This document shows, in pieces, positions 49,801-57,680 of a stretch of DNA of 64,000 nt. Made by a program: the position numbers and the translations under genes. Each line of letters begins with the position of its first letter. The first letter of the stretch is position 1. Source of the DNA: Epilithonimonas hungarica (GTDB lineage Bacteria; Bacteroidota; Bacteroidia; Flavobacteriales; Weeksellaceae); assembly GCF_900102265.1 (NCBI RefSeq), contig NZ_FNBH01000002.1, positions 310,001-374,000 on the forward strand, in the 5' to 3' direction. The notes beneath the pieces are model-generated. The model was not told the origin of the DNA. It made no database searches and was given only the letters and a program-made list of their open reading frames with translations.

Positions 49801-52650
49801 ACTTGACACACTCCCAATACCAAAATCAACATCTATAGCATCTGTAGCAGTATTATTTGAACTGAAGTTTCTTCCAACATTAACTACACCAGGCCCTGTG
49901 GCCCCTCCTATATTGGATTTCAAATTTAAAATGGCCGAAGTTCCGGCAATAACAAAATCTCTTCCAACAGAAAGTATTTGCGTCCCAACAGTTGAACTTG
50001 TACCAGCTACAACCTCTAAACTTCCCTGACCCTTGAGCAAAACATCATTTGTTACCGTGACATTAGCATTCCCGTTGCCAGTCGCCAGACGAAATGCACC
50101 AGTATCATCAACAACAAGGTCAGTTGTGACATTCAAGTTCAAAACCGTTCCAGACCCAACCCCATGCAAAGCACCGCCAGTTACATTAATTTTATTAATG
50201 TTTGCCGTCACAGAAAAACTAGAATTACCAAATGACACAAGATTACTTGTCAATGGCCCCACTGTAAGCGTTCCTCTTACGGTCATAGTTCCGGCAGCAG
50301 CAAACAAATTGAGATAACCCGTTTTTGTATTATTAAAGGTCAAGTTCCCAAAGTCTTGTACTATCCCAGAAACACCATTTATATTGGAAGTACCCGTATA
50401 GCCTATCACGTTGCAATTGGAAGAATCACTCCAGGTTGCCGTTGGTATTGTGCCGCCATTGGCATTATGATTATAGATAGCATCGTCTCCGAAAACAAGT
50501 GTCCCACTGTTTGAGATGGCCGTTGTTGTTAATTGGTTCCAAGTTCCGTTCACAACATTGGTCCCTGAAATAGTAAATGTACTGTTGACCGTCAAAACAC
50601 CGCTACTTTCTATAGTAATATCTTTCCCCGTCGCAGTTGCAGAGACCGTAATTGTACTGTTATCTGATATAGTAATCCCAGATGCCGTATTTGAAGGTAC
50701 CAAAGTAGAGTTGATCCAGGTTACATTGTCCGGTGAAGACAGCCAGTTACTTGCCGTTGCCCAAGTACCCGTCACCTCTTTACTTTTAAAATAATCAGAC
50801 GCCTGCGTCACCAAGGTCACACTGAATGGATCCGATTCTATACTTGCGAACGACGAGGAACCGGCAGTCAATTTCAGATTAGTTCCACCCGCCATATGTC
50901 TAAGTGTAGAAAAAGTAGCTAATCCAGACACAGCATTAGAGCTCACAGGAGCACCCGTCAAGTTCCCTGTAGATGTTACTGTAACTGCCGTTGTATAATC
51001 CTTGTCCCTATTTCCATTAGCATCATTTGCCGATATCGTGACCCCGGGAGACATATTGCTATTGACCGTAATATTGGTAGGCTGTTGTACAAAATCCAAT
51101 TTTGTTGCAATGACCTCAACCGCATTATTACTGGCTCCAGATCCCACTACCGCTCCTGTACCAGCTTCAAATTGAGTAGACGTTGTGGAGCCTGCCGTTG
51201 TAAAATTACCTCTATCTACTTTGAAGACCAGATTCTGACCATCTATCGTTGTAGGCAAAGTTCCCCCAAGAGAGGTCTTCAACCAAATCTTCAAGCTGTA
51301 GGTCTTATTATCATCATCCGCAATATATCCTAATGATTTGGCCGCGACAGGAATACCAGAAAATGTGATGTTAGTGGCATTAACCGTTCCCATGATCGTA
51401 TTGACGCCATCTGTAAGCACAGCCCCATCGATAGCCTGCGTCCAGTTGGCAATATCATTTCCTGTATTTTGAGGGATAACGATCTGACTGATCAAAGTTG
51501 GCAGACTATCATTGCCGTCCGTCGTATTATTATCATCTGTGACTGTAAAATCAAAGCTAAGTACGGAATCCGTTTGTGTATTGACAAGAGATGAAAGTGT
51601 TGCCGGTTCCGTACCTGCTCCCGCACCCACCCCGGAATAAGACGCTATCAGTTTCCACTCCGCATACAGAGTTGTATTGCCCGCAGGTATTGTAAAGTTT
51701 GCATTCTCGCTATAATGAGTTCCTGTTCCGCTGGCATTGGTATTCCATCCATTGAAGACATATCCTGTCTTTGCAAGCGCTCCAGTGTTGGATGATAAAT
51801 TGATGCTTGAGTTATAATTTCCGCTTTGTGCTGCCGGAACAGTTCCACTAGTGGATGCATTTGCATTGTAAGTTACATTATAGCTGTTGACAGACCATTG
51901 CGCATAAAGCGTCATGTCTGCACTGAAGCTATACTGGGCGCCATTGGCATAAGGCGTGCTTGATCCATTTGCGCTGGTATTCCATCCGGTAAAGCTATAA
52001 CCGGTTCTCGTAAACGTATTGGATGTAAGATTGGTAGGGACAGATGCCGTTTGAGAACCCATGGTTCCCGAGCCTCCATTAGAGTTGAATGTAACTGTCT
52101 TGCCGGCATCATAAGTGATTACAACAGATGTCCAATAGGACGCACTCGAGCCTCTTTTTATTGCAAAAAATCTATAATCTCCAGAACCAATTGTCCAACT
52201 ACCAGGGCTACCTGCCCCTTGGGCAGTCCCGGATGGTATGTAGCCAGTTCCCGCACCAGCAGGCACCAATCTTCCTGTCGATAATGTCCCAACATATAGT
52301 GTTGATGCAACAGCATTCCCATTAATTACGATACTAATAATTTTACCAGGTACTGCAGATATATTATATAATAAACCATTATTTGCCTGTCCTTGAATCG
52401 CACTTGCATTACCGCCCGTTCCATTGGTAATGTATTGCCCTCCAAAATTTAAACTATTTTGAGTCCAGAGACGCTCCGCACCACCATCATAATTGGCACT
52501 GCTCAGATTGCCAGTCCCTCCTGCCGTAGTATTTGTTATTGTAATTGTCTGTGCCCAAACGTTCACGCCAATCAATAAAAAGAAAAGAAAAAAAGCTTTT
52601 AAAGAACTACCATAAAAGCACGAAATTTTTGATAATAGATTTAGTTTCAT
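46801..52650 (-). CDS. Giant T9SS-secreted protein with InlB-type repeats
   Basis: About 1950 residues. I use the ATG at 52650; a GTG one codon earlier is also possible. Approximate layout: signal to 34 (LIGVNVWAQ); an N-terminal beta domain; two Listeria-Bacteroides (InlB B) repeats (about 184-251 and 251-333), each ending in the TLYAQW or TLYAEW strand and containing GYSFTGWNT or GYVFNGWNT; a cadherin/Ig-like stretch (about 350-610); a long beta-helix-like region (about 620-1440) with GTLTVGP and NLTFNN coils; the C-terminal module shared with the other giants; and a T9SS type A sorting domain (about 1880-1950). It is a probable adhesin of the cell surface. It is closest in its C-terminal half to the 41435-46423 protein. 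Confidence 0.87.
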   Translation of the reverse strand: MKLNLLSKISCFYGSSLKAFFLFFLLIGVNVWAQTITITNTTAGGTGNLSSANYDGGAERLWTQNSLNFGGQYITNGTGGNASAIQGQANNGLLYNISAVPGKIISIVINGNAVASTLYVGTLSTGRLVPAGAGTGYIPSGTAQGAGSPGSWTIGSGDYRFFAIKRGSSASYWTSVVITYDAGKTVTFNSNGGSGTMGSQTASVPTNLTSNTFTRTGYSFTGWNTSANGSSTPYANGAQYSFSADMTLYAQWSVNSYNVTYNANASTSGTVPAAQSGNYNSSINLSSNTGALAKTGYVFNGWNTNASGTGTHYSENANFTIPAGNTTLYAEWKLIASYSGVGAGAGTEPATLSSLVNTQTDSVLSFDFTVTDDNNTTDGNDSLPTLISQIVIPQNTGNDIANWTQAIDGAVLTDGVNTIMGTVNATNITFSGIPVAAKSLGYIADDDNKTYSLKIWLKTSLGGTLPTTIDGQNLVFKVDRGNFTTAGSTTSTQFEAGTGAVVGSGASNNAVEVIATKLDFVQQPTNITVNSNMSPGVTISANDANGNRDKDYTTAVTVTSTGNLTGAPVSSNAVSGLATFSTLRHMAGGTNLKLTAGSSSFASIESDPFSVTLVTQASDYFKSKEVTGTWATASNWLSSPDNVTWINSTLVPSNTASGITISDNSTITVSATATGKDITIESSGVLTVNSTFTISGTNVVNGTWNQLTTTAISNSGTLVFGDDAIYNHNANGGTIPTATWSDSSNCNVIGYTGTSNINGVSGIVQDFGNLTFNNTKTGYLNLFAAAGTMTVRGTLTVGPLTSNLVSFGNSSFSVTANINKINVTGGALHGVGSGTVLNLNVTTDLVVDDTGAFRLATGNGNANVTVTNDVLLKGQGSLEVVAGTSSTVGTQILSVGRDFVIAGTSAILNLKSNIGGATGPGVVNVGRNFSSNNTATDAIDVDFGIGSVSSNYIAISGNLTHTGNGVYQTTSSSQARGFVFRGTSSMPSQISYSGENSDYTSYEVDAGYYAKLNTDLTLGSNTGPVSYFTVKGTLDFDDKSIIGNNVARFVTANGAVLSTSNAHGFGGTNTTGSLRSFGATGSTSNNGTAQFIAGANYLFNTNTITPFPTGTIGNPASLTFNNAEVVSNRMGSLIVSGAVNINGTSKFSLNSAGNSLALGGVMTIGENAAFDNNGENQITSGGSGAAIVINGTFVTKDAQGFTGSNSSVPTVPVTINAGATVHYALDGAQTVSSRADYQNLLFTGSGTKSTTGSIAAIAGTVAIDGSNTILDVSNNTFGNSTTGLTMVAGTFRLAGSGVKPDISGSYNLASGTNIEFTGTSATQIRLAPQYANVIISGSNVVAGTTTNGGLTFQENGNFIVKNGARFKVNNDNGFSGASTTAIKNTNNPTITLESGSSIDYTGADQIVTNSLDYHNLIISTAGVKTAAPGNIIVNGLTTVSAGSLIISETADHTTSNVLYAHKGISNYGGALNFGTNAQLMQDSDAVNIGNIVSARKGRLPKMGYNYWSSPVNAQNLYAFSNGGQVGGTPKNRFWVYDEATDMFKNTGAFLLNDSSVFETGRGYAIRGMDNFSTSMPTVSHEFAFAGVPNNGELSFASLKYTNDMKGYNLVGNPYPSNIDFDKLYAANSSKIYATAYFWTNNDMTVTQQQGAGYSGNNYAVYNLTGGSPAVQIDGDPNQSGSAGLAPSNIIKVGQGFIIKTKLAGKDQPLDFTNDMRSTDDGNFFNNKNNKNNDRFWLKLISPSSVSNTVLVGYIPSATNDFEIDYDGELFVIGSDSFYSLLGSRKLAIQGRSAFDREDKVALGNVYSQNGNYRISIADKQGVFDNGQKIYLKDKLLDKIIDLTNGDYMFQAVKGTDHTRFEIVYKAEEVLGVGADLKSDFMVYKDNNEQVIKSTKKLGRVEIYDASGKLVKAAIVNGTEARFDTTILSNGVYILKIENSGDLKTKKFIK

Positions 52651-52673
52651 CACATTTTGTTTTCATAAGCAAG

Positions 52674-52681
52674 CAAATATA
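52674..52681 (-). promoter_or_regulatory. -7 element of the 46801-52650 gene
   Basis: TATATTTG on the minus strand, 23 bases before the ATG, fits TAnnTTTG. No TTG at the -33 distance. Confidence 0.4.
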
Positions 52682-52857
52682 AAATTATAAGAAGGATAAA
52701 ATCCGAGGGTATAAAAAGTTAATATAAATGTAAAAAAGGTTCACAAATGATGGCTTTGTTAAGTAGAACCCTCTTATGAATTCATATCCTATTTTATTAA
52801 ATTTCACAAACACTTAACCTTAAGTTCAAGAAACCCTGGTTAACGATTATAAAACAA

Positions 52858-52931
52858 CAAGCTTGGTTTCTCCTAAAAGCAAGCTTGTTCTTACTTAACA
52901 ACAAGCTTGTAGTTGGTGAACTACAAGCTTG
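52858..52931. repeat. Four CAAGCTTG palindromes at exact 22-bp spacing
   Basis: The eight-base palindrome CAAGCTTG begins at 52858, 52880, 52902 and 52924, every 22 bases. The 14-base fillers differ. Copies 3 and 4 form a perfect hairpin (13-base arms around GGTG, 52902-52931) followed by GTTTTT. Copies 1 and 2 can form a second, shorter hairpin. The array lies 15 bases beyond the stop codon of the HU-like gene. It may end transcription from either side or bind a dimeric protein on one face of the helix. Confidence 0.75.
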
Positions 52932-52945
52932 GTTTTTCAGAAATA

Positions 52946-53332
52946 CTAACTTTTCTTCTTGAAAGTGGCCACAGACAGGGCGTTACTGATCCGTTTCCCG
53001 GGTCTGTAATTCACTTTTACACCACGGATATTAGCGGTAGTGAATTCTCCTTCCTTATCCACCCCTTCGCTGGTAAGGCTTGGATAGAAACTCCCCAGTT
53101 TGTCCAGTCGGATGATCTTGCCATTGGCGAGCTGGTCTTGTATCACATTTTCGAGGGCAATGATGACACCCCGGATATCCGCTTCCGAGAGCGCAGAAAA
53201 TTTCTCGATCTGCTTTACCAGATCATCGATCATTAGCTCACCATCTATTGCAATATTTGCATACCACTTCTTTCTGCCTCCACCGGCAATGCCCGGCTGT
53301 GCCTTTTGAATCAAATTGTACTTGATAGCCAT
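52946..53332 (-). CDS. HU-like DNA-binding protein
   Basis: A 128-residue member of the Bacteroidota HU-related family. The opening MAIKYNLIQKAQPGIAGGGRKKWYA and the body with IDDLVKQIEKFSALSEADI, LANGKIIRLDKLGSFYP and a beta-arm region ending NYRPGKRISNALS match this group, which is longer than classical HU (about 90). It should bind DNA as a dimer and bend it. The DNA-contacting arm carries KVNYRPGKRI. The gene is single, lies beside the 22-bp-spaced palindrome array, and has A/T-rich upstream sequence without a clear TAnnTTTG box. Confidence 0.88.
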   Translation of the reverse strand: MAIKYNLIQKAQPGIAGGGRKKWYANIAIDGELMIDDLVKQIEKFSALSEADIRGVIIALENVIQDQLANGKIIRLDKLGSFYPSLTSEGVDKEGEFTTANIRGVKVNYRPGKRISNALSVATFKKKS

Positions 53333-53487
53333 TTAAAAAAATTATTTGTGTTTTTCTGCAATATTGCATTGAGTCTAAATTAATAATTAATTCAACACAA
53401 AAACAACATTAAAATGAAAATTATTTACAAATAACATCAAACAAATAGACACTTAACATAATAAACAGCATAAAAAATGATTTAAAT

Positions 53488-54267
53488 TCACTTGATCACC
53501 ATCATTTGGCTATAGAGATTTTCCAAATGCAAGATCTTTGAGAACGGGCTCTTCACTTTCCTGAGCTCCTCTTTGCCATTGATATAGCTGTATCTGGACG
53601 CAATGTTGTACATATTGGAGACCAGGATCAGCCAACATTCCTTGGCCTTGTGATTATACAGGGGGTATTTGGAATTCTTCTTTTCGATGACTTCCAATAT
53701 TTTATCGGAATGGAGCTCATCAAACAAAGACAGGTTGTATTCTAAAAACAAAAGAACGCCTTTATGATGAGGCGTCCTTCTTATGGATCTAACTATTTTA
53801 GTTCTCTTGTTATTGGTAATTGCTGACGAGATCTCTTTGATCAATTGTTCCGGCTGCTGATAAAAGTCATCTTGGAAATAATCGATATTAAGATGATAGA
53901 TGCCGTAGAGACTTTTATATTCGGACAACAGATTTTCCACCGTACGAAAGATATGATTAATATAGCTTTCTTTTTTCTTGAGTTCAAAATGGTTGATAAT
54001 CTCCGAAACCTCTAACCCGATCCGCTTTCCTTTATAATTGATGATAAAATCCGGGCTTTCACCTGTCAGGTTTTCAATCTCCATTTCAGGAAAATGGCTA
54101 AACAATGTATTAAGCAAAAGCAACTCGGTTTTTTTCTGATATTCTTCGCGCTCATGCAGATTTGCCCTGCCAATGGAATCATACCATTTGACAAGGTCGT
54201 CCGTCTTCTCATTTTTGGAAGCCACACAGATCTCCAGATTCTTATTAAGGTCCTCGCAAAAGATCAT
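53488..54267 (-). CDS. Protein of unknown function, possible PD-(D/E)xK nuclease fold
   Basis: I do not recognise this 259-residue protein. The segment SPDFIINYKGKRIGLEVSEI (about residues 69-88) looks like the core of a restriction-endonuclease fold: PD at the first strand end and E-V-S at the second, after an N-terminal helix (KKTELLLLNTLFSHF). The usual ExK lysine is replaced by serine, so activity is uncertain. The rest is helical with FLEYNLSLFDEL and RTPHHKGVLL stretches. No methyltransferase or toxin partner lies beside it. A TTTAGAA/TTCTAAA inverted repeat lies 10-33 bases upstream of the start. Confidence 0.6.
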   Translation of the reverse strand: MIFCEDLNKNLEICVASKNEKTDDLVKWYDSIGRANLHEREEYQKKTELLLLNTLFSHFPEMEIENLTGESPDFIINYKGKRIGLEVSEIINHFELKKKESYINHIFRTVENLLSEYKSLYGIYHLNIDYFQDDFYQQPEQLIKEISSAITNNKRTKIVRSIRRTPHHKGVLLFLEYNLSLFDELHSDKILEVIEKKNSKYPLYNHKAKECWLILVSNMYNIASRYSYINGKEELRKVKSPFSKILHLENLYSQMMVIK

Positions 54268-54276
54268 ACCATTCCT

Positions 54277-54300
54277 TTTAGAAATTAAACCTGTTCTAAA
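54277..54300. promoter_or_regulatory. Inverted repeat upstream of the putative nuclease gene
   Basis: TTTAGAA (54277-54283) and TTCTAAA (54294-54300) form perfect seven-base arms ten bases apart, just before the start codon at 54267. The position would suit an autoregulatory operator. Confidence 0.35.
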
Positions 54301-54466
54301 TTACTAAATAATTGATTACAAAATAATTATATTAATTAAAATTAATAATAAAGAAAATATAAAGAGGCTAATGAATGTTCAAGGACAGAAGAAAGCTTCG
54401 TAAGCAATAATGGTCACATGGCAGATTTTCACCTTTAATTTCATGACTTTACACCACCCTGATCTA

Positions 54467-54494
54467 TTGCACAAAAAACTAATTCTTATATTTG
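54467..54494 (+). promoter_or_regulatory. Promoter of the glucan-phosphorylase-like gene
   Basis: TTG (54467-54469), a 17-base spacer and TATATTTG (54487-54494) give a full flavobacterial promoter. The start codon is 40 bases past the -7 box. Confidence 0.7.
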
Positions 54495-54534
54495 CAACCT
54501 TATAGACAAGACCTTAAAATATATAAAAAGAACT

Positions 54535-56187
54535 ATGGATTTCAAAAACTTCAAGATGCCTTACAGCATCAATCCAAACTACTCCAAAAGAACTGCCTAT
54601 TTCTCTATGGAATTCGCTATAGACCAATCGCTCAAGATCTACAGTGGCGGACTTGGCTTCTTGGCCGGATCGCATATGAGAAGCGCATATAATTTAAAGC
54701 AAGACTTCGTAGGAATTGGAATCCTATGGAAATATGGATACTACGACCAAAGCAGAAACGCCGACCAAACACTGAACCCGATCTGGACAAAAAAAATGTA
54801 CAGCTTCCTGGAAGATACAGGCATCAAATTCCAAATCGAGATCCACAATGCTCCGGTTTGGGTAAAAGTTTGGTACCTGAATCCTGAAACTTTCAAGACC
54901 TGCCCAATGTTTTTTCTAAGTACGGATGTTCCGGAAAACGACCACCTTTCAAAAACAATTTCTCACAGATTATACGATGCAAACGAGTCAACAAAACTGG
55001 CCCAGTACATCCTTCTTGGAAAAGGTGGAGCAAAATTGTTGGACGAAATGAACTTCGAAAGAGATATCTATCACTTGAATGAAGCGCACGGCTTACCAGC
55101 CGCTTTTTACTTATTAAGAAAATATGGCGGAGATCTTTCCAAGGTGAAAGAAAAATTAGTTTTCACAACACACACGCCAGAAGAAGCAGGAAACGAGAAA
55201 CACAACATCCACCTTTGCCACGATATGTCATACTTCTGCGGATTAACGATCGATGAAGTTAAGAACATCGAGGGTGTAAATGACGACCGTTTCAACCACT
55301 CACTTTGTGCATTGAGAATGTCGAGAATTTCCAATGGTGTCTCTCAGCTTCACGGTGTTGTTTCCAGAGAAATGTGGAGCAAATATCCGGGAATCTGTGA
55401 AATCAAATCAATAACAAACGCCCAGGAATTCAAATATTGGGCAGATAAGCCATTATATGATGCTAAAGACGAAAGTGATGACGCACTTTTCGATTACAGA
55501 AAAAAACATCTCAAGAAAAGAACATTCAAGATCGTTGCTGACCAGACAGGAAAAATCTTTGACCCAAGTGTGTTGACGATCGTTTGGGCAAGACGTTTTG
55601 CAGGTTACAAAAGAGCCGACCTTCTTTTAGCAGACAAAGAGCGTTTCAGAAAAATGCTTGAAAACAGTAAATACCCGGTTCAGATCATCTGGGCAGGAAA
55701 ACCTTACCCAATGGATTATGGAGCAATTTCTACTTTCAACAACCTGGTTGAGGAAAGCAAGAATCATAAAAACATGGCAGTTCTTACAGGTTACGAATTA
55801 TCATTAAGCAAATCCCTGAAACAGGGTTCTGACATCTGGCTCAACAATCCAAGAGTTCCAAGAGAAGCGTCAGGAACAAGTGGAATGACTGCTTCTATGA
55901 ACGGTTCTGTAAACCTTTCTACTGACGATGGCTGGATTCCGGAATTTGCGAAAAACGGAGAAAATTCTTTCGTAGTTCCACAGGCAGATTACAAAAACTG
56001 GCCCCAAATCGAGCAGGATAATTTCGACCTTAATAATCTATATGATGTTCTGGAAAATCAAATTATCCCAACTTATTATGAAAATCCAAACCAATGGAGA
56101 AAGATCGTACAAACTGCAATGGATGATGTGAAATATCAATTCAATAGCGACAGAATGGCGGATGAATATTATAAATTGATGTATTGA
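54535..56187 (+). CDS. glgP: Alpha-glucan phosphorylase family protein (GT35), PLP lysine replaced
   Basis: The 550-residue protein has the short GlgP layout: AYFSMEFAIDQSLKIYSGGLG at the N-terminus, FTTHTPEEAGNE and IWAGKPYPMD in the middle, and a C-terminal PREASGTSGMT region. Phosphorylases release glucose-1-phosphate from glycogen or maltodextrin using PLP. In family members the PLP lysine follows Met in SG(T)xxMK; here the residue is threonine (about 452, codon ACT). The flanking EASGTSGM and MNGSVNLS are otherwise intact. The protein may therefore not use PLP, or may not be a phosphorylase. It is a single-gene unit. Confidence 0.75.
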   Translation: MDFKNFKMPYSINPNYSKRTAYFSMEFAIDQSLKIYSGGLGFLAGSHMRSAYNLKQDFVGIGILWKYGYYDQSRNADQTLNPIWTKKMYSFLEDTGIKFQIEIHNAPVWVKVWYLNPETFKTCPMFFLSTDVPENDHLSKTISHRLYDANESTKLAQYILLGKGGAKLLDEMNFERDIYHLNEAHGLPAAFYLLRKYGGDLSKVKEKLVFTTHTPEEAGNEKHNIHLCHDMSYFCGLTIDEVKNIEGVNDDRFNHSLCALRMSRISNGVSQLHGVVSREMWSKYPGICEIKSITNAQEFKYWADKPLYDAKDESDDALFDYRKKHLKKRTFKIVADQTGKIFDPSVLTIVWARRFAGYKRADLLLADKERFRKMLENSKYPVQIIWAGKPYPMDYGAISTFNNLVEESKNHKNMAVLTGYELSLSKSLKQGSDIWLNNPRVPREASGTSGMTASMNGSVNLSTDDGWIPEFAKNGENSFVVPQADYKNWPQIEQDNFDLNNLYDVLENQIIPTYYENPNQWRKIVQTAMDDVKYQFNSDRMADEYYKLMY

Positions 56188-56207
56188 TCATCGTCCAAAT
56201 AAAATTC

Positions 56208-56240
56208 AAAACCCTGACTTCATAGAAATCAGGGTTTTTT
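56208..56240. terminator. Terminator shared by glgP-like and aceA genes
   Basis: AAAACCCTGA and TCAGGGTTTT pair perfectly around an 11-base loop, with T runs on the plus-strand right side and an A run on the left. It lies between the convergent glgP-like and aceA genes and can stop both, more strongly on the plus strand. Confidence 0.85.
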
Positions 56241-56286
56241 GTTGACATATTTCGAAATTCAACAATTATAATATGGATTATGAGCC

Positions 56287-57567
56287 TTAATGAAATTGTG
56301 CTGTTTCTGTAGAATCCCTCATGGCCACAGTTGCAGATTTTCCGCTAGTAACGATCGTTTGGATCTCATCAAAATATCCTGTCCCAACAAACGACTGATG
56401 TTTCACAGCACGGAAACCTTTGGATTGAAGCGCAAATTCTCTTTCCTGCAATTCAGAATATCCTGCCATTCCTCTTTCTTTGTAAGCATAAGCTAACTCA
56501 AACATCGCTGTATTCAAAGCATGGAAGCCAGCCAAGGTGATAAACTGGAATTTGTATCCCATTTTCGCCAGCTCCTCACGGAAGTTCTCCATTTCTTCAA
56601 CGGTCAATTTTGCTGCCCAATTAAAAGACGGCGAACAGTTATAAGCTAACATCTTGTTTGGAAACTTAGCGTGGATCCCCTCAGCAAATCGTCTTGCATA
56701 TTCCAGATCAGGATTTGACGTTTCCATCCAGATCAGGTCAGCATAAGGGGCATAAGACAAACCTCTGTCAATTCCCTGCTCCACACCGTTATTCACAACA
56801 TAAAATCCTTCCGAAGTTCTTTCTCCGGTTACAAATTTCTTATCCCTATCATCGATATCAGAAGTTAACAGATCCGCCGCATCCGCATCAGTTCTTGCAA
56901 CAATCACAGACGGAACACCACAAACATCCGCAGCCAATCTAGCAGCAATCAATTTATTGATTGCTTCCTGAGTCGGAACCAGAACTTTTCCACCAAGGTG
57001 GCCGCATTTTTTGGCAGAAGACAATTGATCTTCGAAATGAACGCCTGCCGCACCAGCTTCAATCATTTGTTTCATCAATTCAAAAGCATTCAGGTTTCCG
57101 CCGAAGCCCGCTTCTGCATCAGCAACGATTGGAACGAGATATTCTTTTTCTCCGCCTCCGTTGACTGATTGAATCTGGTCTGCTCTCAATAAGGCATTAT
57201 TGATTTTCTTGACAACAGATGGAACTGAATTCGCAGGATAAAGCGACTGGTCCGGATACATTTCGCCTGAAAGATTCGCATCTGCTGCAACTTGCCATCC
57301 TGATAAATAAATCGCTTCCAGTCCTGCATCCACTTCCTGAACCGCTTGATTTCCTGTCAACGCTCCAAGTCCGGCAACCCAATCTTGGTTATTGAGTTTA
57401 TCCCAAAGTTTTTGGGACATTTCATTTGCAATCGTGTAATCCAGTTTGTAAGAACCCCTTAGTTTCAATACATCTTCTGCCGTGTAAGGTCTTGTAACGC
57501 CAATCCATCGCGGATTTGTCAGCCAGTCTTTTTCCAAAGCCTGGATCTGTTCTTGTTTTGTTTGCAT
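56287..57567 (-). CDS. aceA: Isocitrate lyase
   Basis: AceA splits isocitrate into succinate and glyoxylate in the glyoxylate shunt, in the cytoplasm. The 426-residue length is typical. The catalytic cysteine is in [13 protein letters not shown] (C188), and substrate and metal sites are seen in [19 protein letters not shown] and WMETSNPD. The gene follows aceB with a 113-base spacer that contains a heptad-repeat hairpin, and its leader matches that of aceB almost exactly. Control by the divergent RamB-like regulator is likely. Confidence 0.97.
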   Translation of the reverse strand: MQTKQEQIQALEKDWLTNPRWIGVTRPYTAEDVLKLRGSYKLDYTIANEMSQKLWDKLNNQDWVAGLGALTGNQAVQEVDAGLEAIYLSGWQVAADANLSGEMYPDQSLYPANSVPSVVKKINNALLRADQIQSVNGGGEKEYLVPIVADAEAGFGGNLNAFELMKQMIEAGAAGVHFEDQLSSAKKCGHLGGKVLVPTQEAINKLIAARLAADVCGVPSVIVARTDADAADLLTSDIDDRDKKFVTGERTSEGFYVVNNGVEQGIDRGLSYAPYADLIWMETSNPDLEYARRFAEGIHAKFPNKMLAYNCSPSFNWAAKLTVEEMENFREELAKMGYKFQFITLAGFHALNTAMFELAYAYKERGMAGYSELQEREFALQSKGFRAVKHQSFVGTGYFDEIQTIVTSGKSATVAMRDSTETAQFH

Positions 57568-57589
57568 AATATTTGGTGATTTGGTTTGA
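57568..57589 (-). promoter_or_regulatory. Shared leader motif directly before aceA
   Basis: This 22-base stretch, which on the minus strand includes CAAACCAAATCAC and AAATATT, ends against the aceA ATG. The same stretch with one change lies before aceB at 59262-59283. It could be an operator, a UTR control element or an unusual ribosome entry site. Confidence 0.6.
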
Positions 57590-57622
57590 TTATATTTTTA
57601 GATTTTAGAAATAAAGATTCCT

Positions 57623-57679
57623 GACTCAAAATTTCTTTGTTAAATCTTGAGTCTTTCATCTTTGTTCTTTATTCTTGTT
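57623..57679. repeat. Heptad-repeat hairpin between aceB and aceA
   Basis: TCTT occurs at 57645, 57652, 57659, 57666 and 57673, an exact 7-base period of consensus TCTTKNN. GACTCAA (57623-57629) pairs with TTGAGTC (57647-57653) and the stem continues inward after one mismatch. A second left arm (AAATAAAGATT, about 57610-57620) matches the outer right arm if one heptad is skipped. Confidence 0.7.
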
Positions 57680-57680
57680 T

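Noticed and set aside
28425-52650. Many ORFs of 60-150 codons on the plus strand inside the giant genes
   Set aside because: They overlap strong coding sequence of the other strand, lack family motifs, and their Ser/Cys/Ile-rich composition is what antisense reading of Thr/Ser/Asn-rich repeats produces.
52858-52931. The 22-bp-spaced palindromes as a CRISPR array
   Set aside because: Repeats are only eight bases and the fillers 14 bases, far below CRISPR sizes, and no cas gene is present.
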